Positions 16,369 through 24,981 are shown, counted from the stretch's first letter. The stretch is DNA of 64,000 bases from Chryseobacterium sp. ERMR1:04 (GCF_001297705.1 NZ_LIRF01000008.1:806001-870000); one strand, 5' to 3'. The notes: generated by a model from the sequence alone, not told the origin. Made by a program: numbers and translations.

Positions 16369-16834
16369 CTACATCTACTCTAAGCTGATAGAGAAAGATT
16401 CTGACCTTATTGGACACATTGCTTATTCCCTTTACAAAAAAAGTAAAATAGAGTATATTGAACAGCAGCAAACTGGCGGTAATCAATTAACAGATTCCGA
16501 CTTAGTTCCTTTTAATGCGTTTTCATCTTCAGATAGTTCAATTGATAGCTATAAGCTTAAAGCAGAATTAATAGTACAGGGATTTATTGAAAATGTATTA
16601 GAGGAAGAATTGGAAAATTATAAAGAGCAGGCAGTTAATCAACAAGCTGAAATTTTAAAAGGTATTATTAAGCCTTTAACATCGGGATTTTGGGGAAATG
16701 TATTAGCAGGATTGGTAAGTGCATTTATATTTGCTGCTATCTTAGCAATAATTGGATTTATCATCCAATTTAATGGTTCTACTTTTTCTATTAATGTAAA
16801 TAAGGCTGAAAAAGAAAGTGTTCAGAAAAAATAA
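16352..16834 (+). CDS. C-terminally membrane-anchored protein of unknown function
   Basis: 160 residues: a soluble helical N-terminal part (NYIYSKLIEKDSDLIGHIAYSLYKKSKIEY at 4-33), a polar stretch, a coiled-coil-like segment (about 85-105), and one strong transmembrane helix (about 119-137) followed by a short polar tail. The DLIGHIAYSLYK segment is the sort of pattern seen in unnamed island-borne proteins, but I cannot assign a family. A terminator follows immediately, making a self-contained two-gene unit. A membrane-acting effector is one possibility. Confidence 0.7.
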   Translation: MQRNYNYIYSKLIEKDSDLIGHIAYSLYKKSKIEYIEQQQTGGNQLTDSDLVPFNAFSSSDSSIDSYKLKAELIVQGFIENVLEEELENYKEQAVNQQAEILKGIIKPLTSGFWGNVLAGLVSAFIFAAILAIIGFIIQFNGSTFSINVNKAEKESVQKK

Positions 16835-16855
16835 AATTATTTTTATAAATAATAG

Positions 16856-16887
16856 AAAAGGCAAGATCTGAATGATTTTGCCTTTTT
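16856..16887 (+). terminator. Terminator of the 72-aa/160-aa unit
   Basis: AAAAGGCAA (16856-16864) pairs with TTGCCTTTT (16878-16886), followed by a T. Confidence 0.85.
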
Positions 16888-16969
16888 AAGTTATGTTATA
16901 TGAAACTAATATTTGCTAAGTTGGATAATTTAAATAAAACGACATAATTTTACGTTATTAAAATATATC

Positions 16970-17003
16970 TTTGAAATATCATTTCTATATAACTCTATAT
17001 TTG
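16970..17003 (+). promoter_or_regulatory. Promoter of the DprA-like/PRTase operon
   Basis: TTTG (16970-16973), a 22-bp spacer and TATATTTG (16996-17003), 29 bp before the ATG at 17033. Confidence 0.6.
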
Positions 17004-17032
17004 TTATTTAACACAAATCTAAATTCGTAAAA

Positions 17033-17911
17033 ATGCTTGTATTTAAGGAAGCTAATAAGAGATTTATTAATTATCTTTCACCAGTTGAAGAGATGATTGC
17101 TTATGAAGCTATTTGGGATAATTATGATAAAGCAAGTTTTAAAAAGTTATCTCAATTTTTTATAGAACGAGATCATAAACTTCCTACTCAATTAGTTGAT
17201 TGTAAGAAGGTGGAAGATTATAGGTCAACACTTTTGAAAATAATGAAAGATCATGATTTTGGTATTGTGGTCAATCATACACTTAATTATCCAGAAAAAC
17301 TTAAAGATGCAAAAGAGCCCTTAGAAGTATTTTATTATAAAGGCAATTTGGAATTGTTGAGAGGGAAATCTCTTGCTATAGTTGGATCCCGTAAGGCTAG
17401 TGAGGAGGGGTTAAAACGAACAAGAATGATTGTTCGTGAATTGGTCAAAAATAATATAACTATTGCGTCAGGTCTAGCTGAGGGAATAGATACTATGGCA
17501 CATTTATCAGCTCTTCATTATCAAGGAAATACTTTTGCTGTAATTGGAACACCAATAAATCAATACTACCCTAAAAAAAATAAAAATCTTCAAGATTATT
17601 TAGCAAAACAATTTTTGGTTGTAAGTCAAGTTCCTTTTATAAAATATTCCAAACAAGGAATTCAAGGTAATAGATTGTTTTTTCCAGAAAGAAATAAAAC
17701 TATGTCTGCACTTACAGAGGGGACTATTATAGTTGAGGCTGGAGAAACTTCCGGTTCACTAATTCAGGCAAAGGCTGCAATTGCCCAAGGAAGAAAGCTA
17801 TTTATTTTAGAGAGTTGTTTTAACAACAAAAATATTTCATGGCCTTCAAAATTTGAGGAGCAAGGAGCGATTAGGGTAAAAAAAATGAGTGATATAATAG
17901 ATAATATTTAG
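17033..17911 (+). CDS. DprA/Smf-like protein (ShosA-like)
   Basis: 292 residues with the DprA/SLOG Rossmann fold: VGSRKAS (117-123), SGLAEGIDTMAH (146-157), and FPERNKTMSAL (217-227) leading to IIVEAGETSGSL, the family's nucleotide-binding core. It lacks the C-terminal winged-helix domain of housekeeping DprA and is shorter (292 against about 370), which argues against the transformation gene. It is followed after 3 bp by a phosphoribosyltransferase gene; DprA-like + PRTase pairs are the ShosTA toxin-antitoxin/anti-phage family, with the DprA-like protein as antitoxin. Assignment by architecture. Confidence 0.85.
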   Translation: MLVFKEANKRFINYLSPVEEMIAYEAIWDNYDKASFKKLSQFFIERDHKLPTQLVDCKKVEDYRSTLLKIMKDHDFGIVVNHTLNYPEKLKDAKEPLEVFYYKGNLELLRGKSLAIVGSRKASEEGLKRTRMIVRELVKNNITIASGLAEGIDTMAHLSALHYQGNTFAVIGTPINQYYPKKNKNLQDYLAKQFLVVSQVPFIKYSKQGIQGNRLFFPERNKTMSALTEGTIIVEAGETSGSLIQAKAAIAQGRKLFILESCFNNKNISWPSKFEEQGAIRVKKMSDIIDNI

Positions 17912-17914
17912 ATT

Positions 17915-18565
17915 ATGATAATTCAATTGGCTCCTGAATATTACCACCATCATGATTATCTGAATGTAAATGAAGATGAAAATGCAATATATTACTTCTT
18001 TGATGATTATGTTCCAAGAGGAACATTCAAAGCAGGGAAAACAAATAGTTTAATTTCTAATTATAAGAAAAGTGTTGATTCTTCAGATAGTGAGTTATGG
18101 TACAAGAAAAAAGCGATAAAGGAAGTATCATTATTAATAAAAAAAGATTTTGATGAATTACGAAATGAGTTTACTTTTGTTCCCATTCCTCCTTCAAAAG
18201 CGAGAAATGAACCCTTATATGATAATCGAAATCTGAAATGCCTTAATCTTGCCTTAAGCTGCAATGTTAAAGATATTATTTCATTTAGAGAAACACATGA
18301 GCCTTTCCATATCACAGGACATAGGCTTCCTCCTGATGATTTAATCCATGGGTTAGAGTTGAATGAAGAAGAAATAACTACAAATAATATTATTCTCTTT
18401 GATGATTTTTTAACTTCAGGAAGCCATTTTAAGGCTTGTAAAAATTTACTATTACGATATTATCCAGATAAAGAAGTTTATGGTCTTTTTATTGCCAGAC
18501 GTAAGAAAGATGAACCATTTCTAGATTTTGATATAGATGATTATTTTACGGATTTTGATGATTAA
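17915..18565 (+). CDS. Phosphoribosyltransferase-domain protein (ShosT-like)
   Basis: 216 residues with a ComF-like type I PRTase core: TFVPIPPSK (87-95) and the PRPP-binding loop FDDFLTSGSHF (162-172), corresponding to the family's DD-x-x-T-(T/S)-G signature. The C-terminus is very acidic (DIDDYFTDFDD). In ShosTA pairs the PRTase is the toxin and may disturb nucleotide metabolism. Co-transcribed with the DprA-like gene, 3 bp apart. A housekeeping purine or ComF role is unlikely given the island context. Confidence 0.83.
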   Translation: MIIQLAPEYYHHHDYLNVNEDENAIYYFFDDYVPRGTFKAGKTNSLISNYKKSVDSSDSELWYKKKAIKEVSLLIKKDFDELRNEFTFVPIPPSKARNEPLYDNRNLKCLNLALSCNVKDIISFRETHEPFHITGHRLPPDDLIHGLELNEEEITTNNIILFDDFLTSGSHFKACKNLLLRYYPDKEVYGLFIARRKKDEPFLDFDIDDYFTDFDD

Positions 18566-19085
18566 TACTTGTAAGTTAGGCTTTAATTACATTGTATGTT
18601 CTATTTGTTGAAATTTCACTTATATAAGACTTCACAAAAAAGATTTATAAAATAAAATCTAAAAAGTAAATAATAATTTAGCGTATGTAATCAAACTTTT
18701 TTTTTCGATTATATCAAAATTTAAACTTTCCTTACTTTATGAATGTAATTTTAATATTAGGAAATTTTGAACAAAGAAACAACGAATGACAAGCGTTTTC
18801 AAAAAACGAGAAGGCTGAGGAAGTGACGACTGAAAAATTTAAAAGTAAAAAAGAGCTCCTGCATGAGGAGCTCTATATAAAAGCAGTCCCTAAAAATGGT
18901 GTATTCAAAATACACTTATGATATGATATCACATTTACTTTAGGATTTACCCGCCATATTTTAATCCAACAATTGTAATAAAATATTGATGGATAATTTG
19001 AATTCTATAATTCATACATTTCAAAAAGTGACCGATTGATAATGAATAAAAAAAGTACTCGACGATAGATTAGAAGTAATCAATT
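18566..19085. other. 520-bp spacer between convergent cargo operons
   Basis: No supported gene. The only clear structure is the minus-strand terminator at 18846-18874; the rest is AT-rich with scattered short inverted repeats. Confidence 0.5.
18846..18874 (-). terminator. Terminator facing the nuclease operon
   Basis: AGAGCTCCT (18852-18860), loop GCATG, AGGAGCTCT (18866-18874); a T-run follows on the minus strand (complement of 18848-18852). It lies about 210 bp after the nuclease stop codon. Confidence 0.7.
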
Positions 19086-20231
19086 CTATCTTATCTTTTT
19101 TAAAATAATTCTTTTTTTCACAATTAACGGAACATAATTTATTTTATAAAAATTCAATGAAGTATTGTACTTTTTATATGTTTCTTGCCCATTATTAATT
19201 TTGGAAATGAAATTATCTATTAAATTTTCAATATTATGATATTCGTAAAAAGGAATTCTTAAAATATTTATTCCATTTTTTAAAGCATATCTGTTTTTAA
19301 TCCAGTCGCATTTAATTGTTTTTTTAAAGCTTTTAAACCCTTTAAAATAGTCAACAGGATAATAATGTTGGTGTCCGTCAAACTCAATTATTAAATTCAG
19401 TTTTGGAATAAAAAAATCACATTTTAGTTCCTTTTCATTTTTCAATCCAGGAAATTTTTTTTGCTTTTTAAAAGCTAGTTTTAGAAAATTTAAATATTCT
19501 ATGACTCTACTCTCACCTGTAGTATCATTTGGATAACAAACTTTACATTTTACTGACGAAACATACTTTTCCCTTTCCCATTCGGAGCAACCACAATTTT
19601 TACAAATTAAATCATAGAAAATAATACTTTTATCATTTCGATCTATGGAACCGAAGAATGAAAAAGAATTGTTCTTTTCTCTTAAAATATTATTTATTTT
19701 TTCAACAAGATTTTGTCCAGCTTTCTTTTTGTATTCTCTCGTTTTAGCACATTCCGGACAGATATTATTTTTTCCTATTGAAACAGCTGTTTGCGGATAA
19801 AGATTTTTGTGATGACCAAATAAATTACATTTCACTATAACCATAGTATTTTTTTCATTATGAAGATGATCTTCATATCTGATCACAATTTGCTTGTCTC
19901 GGATAACAGGATTTTTGGAATTTTTTATCCTATTATTTAGTTCTGAAATAGTAATACGGTTGTTCCCACTTTGAATTATAGAAAGACACTCAGGACATTT
20001 TTTAGAACGTCTCAATATCATTGCATCTTTTATATCCTGCTCAAAAGGTTCACAATAATGATCATTACAAGTAAGTAAAGCCCACTTTTTAAATTGATCA
20101 CCTGAAGGCTTATAGTAGACATCTACAGGAGTGTAAAAGTGTTGATTTTCAAGGTGTAAAACCTTCAACTCTTCAAGGGATTTTTTACAAATATTTATTT
20201 GTTTTTCGGTCATTGTAAACTTATTTTCCAT
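19086..20231 (-). CDS. Zinc-ribbon protein with a Vsr/EDxHD-type nuclease domain
   Basis: 381 residues. Residues 50-235 hold three treble-clef/zinc-ribbon modules: C55/C60 with C79-C82, C135 with C158-C161, and C210-C213 with C229-C232. The C-terminal part (238-330) resembles the PD-(D/E)XK branch that includes Vsr and the EDxHD homing enzymes: GES with E240, CDFF with D272, then EFDGHQHY (283-290) and DWIKNRYALKNG. It would be a site-recognising DNase. It could be a homing enzyme, a restriction-like defence nuclease, or part of element maintenance; no methylase is nearby. Confidence 0.75.
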   Translation of the reverse strand: MENKFTMTEKQINICKKSLEELKVLHLENQHFYTPVDVYYKPSGDQFKKWALLTCNDHYCEPFEQDIKDAMILRRSKKCPECLSIIQSGNNRITISELNNRIKNSKNPVIRDKQIVIRYEDHLHNEKNTMVIVKCNLFGHHKNLYPQTAVSIGKNNICPECAKTREYKKKAGQNLVEKINNILREKNNSFSFFGSIDRNDKSIIFYDLICKNCGCSEWEREKYVSSVKCKVCYPNDTTGESRVIEYLNFLKLAFKKQKKFPGLKNEKELKCDFFIPKLNLIIEFDGHQHYYPVDYFKGFKSFKKTIKCDWIKNRYALKNGINILRIPFYEYHNIENLIDNFISKINNGQETYKKYNTSLNFYKINYVPLIVKKRIILKKIR

Positions 20232-20294
20232 ATTAAAAAATTTTTACAAAATTATTTCTTTAAATAAATTTTTTAATTTTTGTCAAAAAAGATT

Positions 20295-20471
20295 TTAATT
20301 ATTTTCTGTAGTTCCAAATAAAGCTTTGTCAAGTTCTTTATAATCTATTTTCGGCTTTTCTGCTGCTGTTTTGACTGAATCTTTTCTTATAGCAATTGAG
20401 ATCAAAAAGATCATTACTATTAATAGGGTTACAATTCCCCAAACTGAAATTTTGCTCTGTAGTATTTTCAT
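20295..20471 (-). CDS. Small single-pass membrane protein next to the coupling protein gene
   Basis: A 58-residue ORF with an ATG at 20471. One transmembrane helix (about residues 10-28, VWGIVTLLIVMIFLISIAI) is followed by a basic region and a polar tail ending TTENN. It begins 26 bp after the coupling-protein stop in the same direction, so it is probably in the mobilisation operon and may assist the coupling protein in the membrane. Not recognised as a named family. Confidence 0.65.
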   Translation of the reverse strand: MKILQSKISVWGIVTLLIVMIFLISIAIRKDSVKTAAEKPKIDYKELDKALFGTTENN

Positions 20472-20496
20472 AACTTTTTATTTTTTTTATAATGAT

Positions 20497-22401
20497 TTAT
20501 AGACTCCTGCTTGAAAAATTAAAGTTTCTTTCATTCTCTTCAAGTTCAGCGGATGAATTAGCTTCTTCATCTTCAATTATATTGATTCCGCTAAATTCTT
20601 CAGAACTATTATCGGGAGCTGGATTCATTTGCCTAGATCGGTCTTGCTTGCTTTCATTTTTATTAATTTTGCCCTTGAAAAGAGAAATAATTCCATTGAC
20701 TTCATCCCGAACCTTTTCATAATAATCAGTAATGACGAAATCAGGCTGATTCTTAAATTGACTGTCTATCTTATACGCTAATTTCTTTCTCTTAACAGGT
20801 AAAAACTTTTCGTGAATAAAAGATTCAGAGCTTTCGGCGATCCTCCCCACGAATACACCAACCGGTAACTCCATAAAGACAGAATTTCTGAAAACGTCTC
20901 TTTCCTGTACAGATCGGCTTTGACCAACATTTCTTTTAAATGGATTTAGAAAATGACGTGAAGTATTATTACTTTCAAAATATTGATCTTTTTTACCAAA
21001 TTGTTTACTGAGAATATCTGCAGTATGACTACTGGAAACCTGACCGTAAAAATGATTCAGACAGCTTGCAAATAATACATCTGCTTTTTCTTTCGTGTAA
21101 CCATCAGTAAGTTGTGAAAGATCCTGACAGAAAAACATACTTGCAATTTTATTGCTTCTACCTGTATTTGGAAGAGTTTGGATATCGTTAATAAAAACAG
21201 TTGGAAATTCATCCAGTAATACAAAAGAATGGTGTTTATGTGGTTGATTCAATTGTTTTGCAGCAACTGAGATAACCAGACTACACAGGGGAGCTAATGT
21301 AGTCGCAATTGAAGGATTATTACCTACCGTTAAAACAATCGGATTATCCGGATTATTAATATTCAGATCAAAATCCTCTCCTCCGAAAATATACATGAAC
21401 TCCGGAGTATTAATTTGTGCTACTGCGCCCTGTAATGATCCAACTACTCCCGCTAATTGTGAATTTGCTTCACTTTCTAAAGCTGTAGCAAGTGACAATA
21501 TCATTGCTTTAGTTTCGGAATTTGAAGACAGTAAAGCAATTAAATCAATGTGATTTGTCGCAATCAATGCTAATGTATGCGGAAGATCACAATATTCTGG
21601 ATATTCTTTCTTCAGAAACCAAATACAGGCTGTCAAAAGATCTGTTGCAGAACGTGACCAAAAATCCTCTTTCTTAATAGATTCTTTCATCAAATTTTTG
21701 GTGATGGCAGAAGCGTATTCTCTTGCATACGCTGAATGAGGTAAATATTTTGGATTTAAAGGATTACATCTATGGCTTTTAAGTGAATCATTAAAATTCA
21801 AAACATAATGCTTAATACCTGAATCTGAATAAAAAAGCTCTATATCATTTGCAAGTGCCGGATATTTAAAATCATAACAGATACCTGAAAACTGTTTTTG
21901 TGCTAACTCTCGTATAAAGGGGACTGCAAAACTTTCAGATTTTCCTGCTCCGGGACCGCCAATTACTAAAATTCCACGAAAAGGATTCTGAATTTGAACG
22001 GTTCTTTTTTTGGTTTGTAAAGTTAATCCCTGAAATTTTTTCTTTGAATCTTTCAATAATGAAAAGCCTGTAAATTGTTTATTAATAAAATCAAAAGGGT
22101 AAAAAATTAATTTTCTATAAAAATTGAAAGGTGTTTTCAGTGGCGGAATTAGAGATTTTACAATCCAAAATTGAATCATAATGTAAAAAAGTTCTGCATA
22201 TCCGAAACAAATTCCTACAACTAAAAATTTTAATCTTGAAAAAACATTTGCCTCTGGAGATATCATTACTGAAAATCCGTGTTGAGATATATTGTATAAG
22301 AATAAATTAACACCTATAATCTTCACTCCTAGCATATACAATAAAAATAAAGACATTGCAACAATGATAAATTTTATCATTAAGATTGGATCTTTTTCCA
22401 T
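20497..22401 (-). CDS. VirD4/TraG-type coupling protein for mobilisation
   Basis: 634 residues. Two N-terminal transmembrane helices (about 8-30 and 57-80), then the T4SS coupling ATPase: Walker A GGPGAGKS (148-155) and Walker B FVLLDEFPT (393-401). It would hand the relaxosome to a mating channel supplied in trans, as in Bacteroides mobilizable elements where the gene is called mobC. It follows the relaxase gene by 12 bp. The C-terminus is an acidic Ser/Glu-rich tail. Confidence 0.92.
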   Translation of the reverse strand: MEKDPILMIKFIIVAMSLFLLYMLGVKIIGVNLFLYNISQHGFSVMISPEANVFSRLKFLVVGICFGYAELFYIMIQFWIVKSLIPPLKTPFNFYRKLIFYPFDFINKQFTGFSLLKDSKKKFQGLTLQTKKRTVQIQNPFRGILVIGGPGAGKSESFAVPFIRELAQKQFSGICYDFKYPALANDIELFYSDSGIKHYVLNFNDSLKSHRCNPLNPKYLPHSAYAREYASAITKNLMKESIKKEDFWSRSATDLLTACIWFLKKEYPEYCDLPHTLALIATNHIDLIALLSSNSETKAMILSLATALESEANSQLAGVVGSLQGAVAQINTPEFMYIFGGEDFDLNINNPDNPIVLTVGNNPSIATTLAPLCSLVISVAAKQLNQPHKHHSFVLLDEFPTVFINDIQTLPNTGRSNKIASMFFCQDLSQLTDGYTKEKADVLFASCLNHFYGQVSSSHTADILSKQFGKKDQYFESNNTSRHFLNPFKRNVGQSRSVQERDVFRNSVFMELPVGVFVGRIAESSESFIHEKFLPVKRKKLAYKIDSQFKNQPDFVITDYYEKVRDEVNGIISLFKGKINKNESKQDRSRQMNPAPDNSSEEFSGINIIEDEEANSSAELEENERNFNFSSRSL

Positions 22402-22413
22402 GTTTATTAAATT

Positions 22414-23175
22414 TTATAGGCTAAAGCCCTGGTTATTTTTTTTATTTTGTTCGACTGTTTTTTTAATTTCATATTGCTTTGCGGATTCCTGCTTTATAGC
22501 TGTTTCTATAACTTTTTTTCTTTCTTCAATTGTACCATTTATTATAGCATTACAATATTCAAAAGACTGTTTATAGTTTCTTTGGAAGGCGAACTTCTTA
22601 TCAAAAGCATCTTCGGATTTTTGAATGAAATTTTTACGATCAAAACCTCCTTTAACCTGTCCTCTTGTTGTATTTTTATGGTTCGTCATTGGAGAAAGTT
22701 TCATTCTTTTATCTAAAGATTTTCTGCTAACAACTATATGAACATGCATATCAATATTATTTTTCATGTTTCTTTCGTGATGAATTTTAGCGTAGTACAT
22801 AATATCTTTAGCCTGTAATCCTTTGCCAAAATTTTCAGCATATCTTTGCATTACTTCGTTTCTTACATAATCTTTTAGTGCTTTGCTTCTTTCTTGGGAA
22901 GTTTTGCCAATTTGTTGCAATTCTTTTTCTGAAGGACTCACGGTAATGACAAAGAATTTTGCATCTTCTTTTGTCAGCTTTTGTTTATTGTTGTCAAGGG
23001 ATTCAATAACTTCAGCTGAAGAAACTCTATTCTGGTCATGAGAAAAAAAGTGTTCAACCTGTTTCCCCTCCGTCATTCTTTCCAGGTCTTCATGTTCTAA
23101 ATAATCAATCAGGTTTGATGAACTTCCGGAATTTGAATATTTACCACTTTCGCCACCCTGAATTTTAATGTTCAT
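22414..23175 (-). CDS. MobB-like relaxase (DUF5712 family)
   Basis: 253 residues. H132/H133 (AKIHHERN) and the HxH pair H144/H146 (DMHVHIVVS) form the divalent-metal site expected of HUH-type relaxases; N-terminal tyrosines (Y13, Y25) are candidates for the nicking residue. The Lys/Gln-rich C-terminal end is probably coiled. It overlaps the upstream mobilisation gene by 11 bp. Assignment to the Bacteroidota DUF5712 mobilisation family rests on this pattern and on the neighbours. Confidence 0.85.
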   Translation of the reverse strand: MNIKIQGGESGKYSNSGSSSNLIDYLEHEDLERMTEGKQVEHFFSHDQNRVSSAEVIESLDNNKQKLTKEDAKFFVITVSPSEKELQQIGKTSQERSKALKDYVRNEVMQRYAENFGKGLQAKDIMYYAKIHHERNMKNNIDMHVHIVVSRKSLDKRMKLSPMTNHKNTTRGQVKGGFDRKNFIQKSEDAFDKKFAFQRNYKQSFEYCNAIINGTIEERKKVIETAIKQESAKQYEIKKTVEQNKKNNQGFSL

Positions 23176-23581
23176 TGTGATTGCTTTGATTTAATAATTT
23201 CAAAGAATTTTTTGTTTCCATAGCAAAAGAATTAAACCCTCTGATGAACTCATTAAAATGTTCAATTTTCAGAATTTTTGAAAGATCATTTTTAATTCTT
23301 TCCTCACTCGAAACGATTGCTTCAAAACTTGGACGTATAGTTTCTTTCTCCTGAGTTTTTATAAAAGCAATAATCTGATCTATTCTTTTTATCACTTTTT
23401 CAAGTTCAGCTTTTGGAGATTCATGTTTAACTGGATCAAGTCCGGTTCTCTCAAAAAAATCTAATGAAACCGTAATAAATTCTTTCTTGGAAAGTCCTTT
23501 TTTTCTTACAAAGCTCTCCAGTCTTTTCAGGTCTTGTTGAGAAATAGCAATTGTTGTATTTGGCTTTTTAATAGACTCCAT
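23165..23581 (-). CDS. BfmA/BtgA-like mobilisation accessory protein
   Basis: 138 residues. The N-terminal ribbon-helix-helix-like segment (TTIAISQQDLKRLESFVRKK, about 9-28) is followed by a long helical region. BfmA/BtgA proteins bind oriT and recruit the relaxase. It overlaps the relaxase start by 11 bp. The upstream spacer (23582-23687) is the natural place for oriT. Confidence 0.85.
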   Translation of the reverse strand: MESIKKPNTTIAISQQDLKRLESFVRKKGLSKKEFITVSLDFFERTGLDPVKHESPKAELEKVIKRIDQIIAFIKTQEKETIRPSFEAIVSSEERIKNDLSKILKIEHFNEFIRGFNSFAMETKNSLKLLNQSNHNEH

Positions 23582-23632
23582 TATATTGATTTATATGTAA
23601 TAACTTAGATGAATAAAGCTTTTCAAGAGATT

Positions 23633-23651
23633 TATATATCCTTGATATATA
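23633..23651. repeat. Inverted repeat in the candidate oriT region
   Basis: TATATATC-CTT-GATATATA is a perfect 8-bp inverted repeat, 52 bp upstream of the BfmA/BtgA-like start. A second small hairpin, CCCC-GAA-GGGG (23698-23708), lies 46 bp further on. Either could be part of oriT or an operator; nothing in the sequence decides. Confidence 0.45.
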
Positions 23652-23687
23652 GTTTCAAAAAGATTAAATATTGTAATTTATTGACGG

Positions 23688-24575
23688 TCAGTTATTTCCC
23701 CGAAGGGGCAAGATGAAACAGTGGCTCTGCCCAGTTTCGTCTTGCTGGATAAATCCACCTTTATCAGCTACGAAAAACTCATTAAAATCCTTGTAATCTT
23801 TATACATGAAACTATAATCTACTGCATTGGAAAAAGAAGACAATAGTTCATCTTTTGTCTTTTTTCCGGCAGGATCATTGTCGAGAAAAAGTAATATTTC
23901 CGAATAGTTTTGAAGATAATTTTTGGCTTTGTTTAACATCGAAATTGAGTTGAGAATTAGAATATCTTCTTTCAATTTTTCTTGAAATTCGATATAAGAA
24001 AGTGCATCAAAAAAACCTTCAAAAACAACAATTTTATTGCTGTCATTTTTAATTATCGAAATATCCTTTTTCAAAAGTGAACCTTTGTAAAATGAATTTC
24101 TAAGCTCCCATCCTCCGGATAAATTTTCAAATCCAACAGCATACAATTTTTTATTATTGATTGTAAATTTTATCTCTTTTAAAAATCTGAATGATCTTTG
24201 AGTTAGACCTCTGTCAACTAAATATTTTTTCAGATTCCAATTTTGAATTTCCGCAACTTCAGTAATGTTATAATTTGGCTTCTCAATTTCCGTCTGCTGA
24301 TGAAAAGAAGAAAAACTTTTCTCGGATGCCCAAGAGAGAATTTCATTGATTGAATAATTAAAATATTTCTTTAAAAAATCGATGTTATTTCCGCCAACAC
24401 CTTCAGAATGTAAATACCAAATATTTTGGCGCTTATCGAGCTTAAAAGATGCTTCGGTTTCGGTTCCGAAAGGATTGAGAAACCAAGCTTCTTTTTCATT
24501 TTGTTTTTTTGGAAGGTGTCCGAGAGAAAGGAGGACTTCTTCCAATTGTACCGAATTGAATTGTTTACAGTTCAT
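23688..24575 (-). CDS. Toprim-domain primase-like protein
   Basis: 295 residues, starting at the ATG at 24575 (MNCKQF); a longer same-frame reading starts at a TTG inside the AT-rich spacer and is less likely. The N-terminal part resembles a CHC2 zinc-finger domain that has lost its cysteines (WFLNPFGTETEASFKLD...). The Toprim domain is intact: VFEGFFDALS (catalytic Glu) and LLFLDNDPAG (the DxD pair). Such genes accompany replication/mobilisation modules in Bacteroidota elements. The gene adjoins the iteron array. Confidence 0.88.
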   Translation of the reverse strand: MNCKQFNSVQLEEVLLSLGHLPKKQNEKEAWFLNPFGTETEASFKLDKRQNIWYLHSEGVGGNNIDFLKKYFNYSINEILSWASEKSFSSFHQQTEIEKPNYNITEVAEIQNWNLKKYLVDRGLTQRSFRFLKEIKFTINNKKLYAVGFENLSGGWELRNSFYKGSLLKKDISIIKNDSNKIVVFEGFFDALSYIEFQEKLKEDILILNSISMLNKAKNYLQNYSEILLFLDNDPAGKKTKDELLSSFSNAVDYSFMYKDYKDFNEFFVADKGGFIQQDETGQSHCFILPLRGNN

Positions 24576-24699
24576 TTTTTTTATTTTGATTAGCAAAAAT
24601 TCCTTTTAATAAAAAAGAAAACTTTTAAATACTTTTAATATATATTTTAGTAATTCCCGCAAACCCTTTACAGATAGTCGTTTGAGTTAAAAATGACAG

Positions 24700-24981
24700 G
24701 AGTGCAATACCGCAATTGACAGGAGCGCAATACCGCAAAAACAAGAGTGCAATACCGCAAAAACATCAATTATGTCCGAGCGCAATACCGCAAACAATTG
24801 GTGATTCACCAAGATTTTTCCTAATTGCTGCTTTTCAATTAAAAATTTGATGTGGAAAAGAGTGCAATACCGCAAACCTGATATTTAAAACTTATATTTT
24901 AACATTTCCTTAACTTCAGAGAGTGTAATACCGCAATTGGAGAGAGCGCAATACCGCCAACACAGGAGTGCAATACCGCAA
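24700..24981 (+). repeat. Iteron array, candidate replication origin
   Basis: Eight copies of GAGYGCAATACCGCAA, all in the same orientation, starting at 24700, 24723, 24745, 24778, 24860, 24921, 24944 and 24966. The sixth has T for C (GAGTGTAAT) and the seventh one extra C. The outer trios are spaced 22-23 bp (two helical turns), with two isolated copies between them. The array ends 7 bp before the stop of the Rep gene, so it is a Rep-binding oriV. Confidence 0.9.

Noticed and set aside
17033..17911. Housekeeping competence gene dprA
   Set aside because: It lies on a mobilizable element, lacks the C-terminal domain, and is fused in an operon to a PRTase.
24687..24875. 62-codon ORF on the minus strand
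   Set aside because: It is a translation of the iteron repeats, giving a repetitive peptide with no coding character.
24700..24981. Possible CRISPR array
   Set aside because: The repeats are only 16 bp, spacers vary from 6 to 66 bp, and there are no cas genes; they fit iterons next to a Rep gene.
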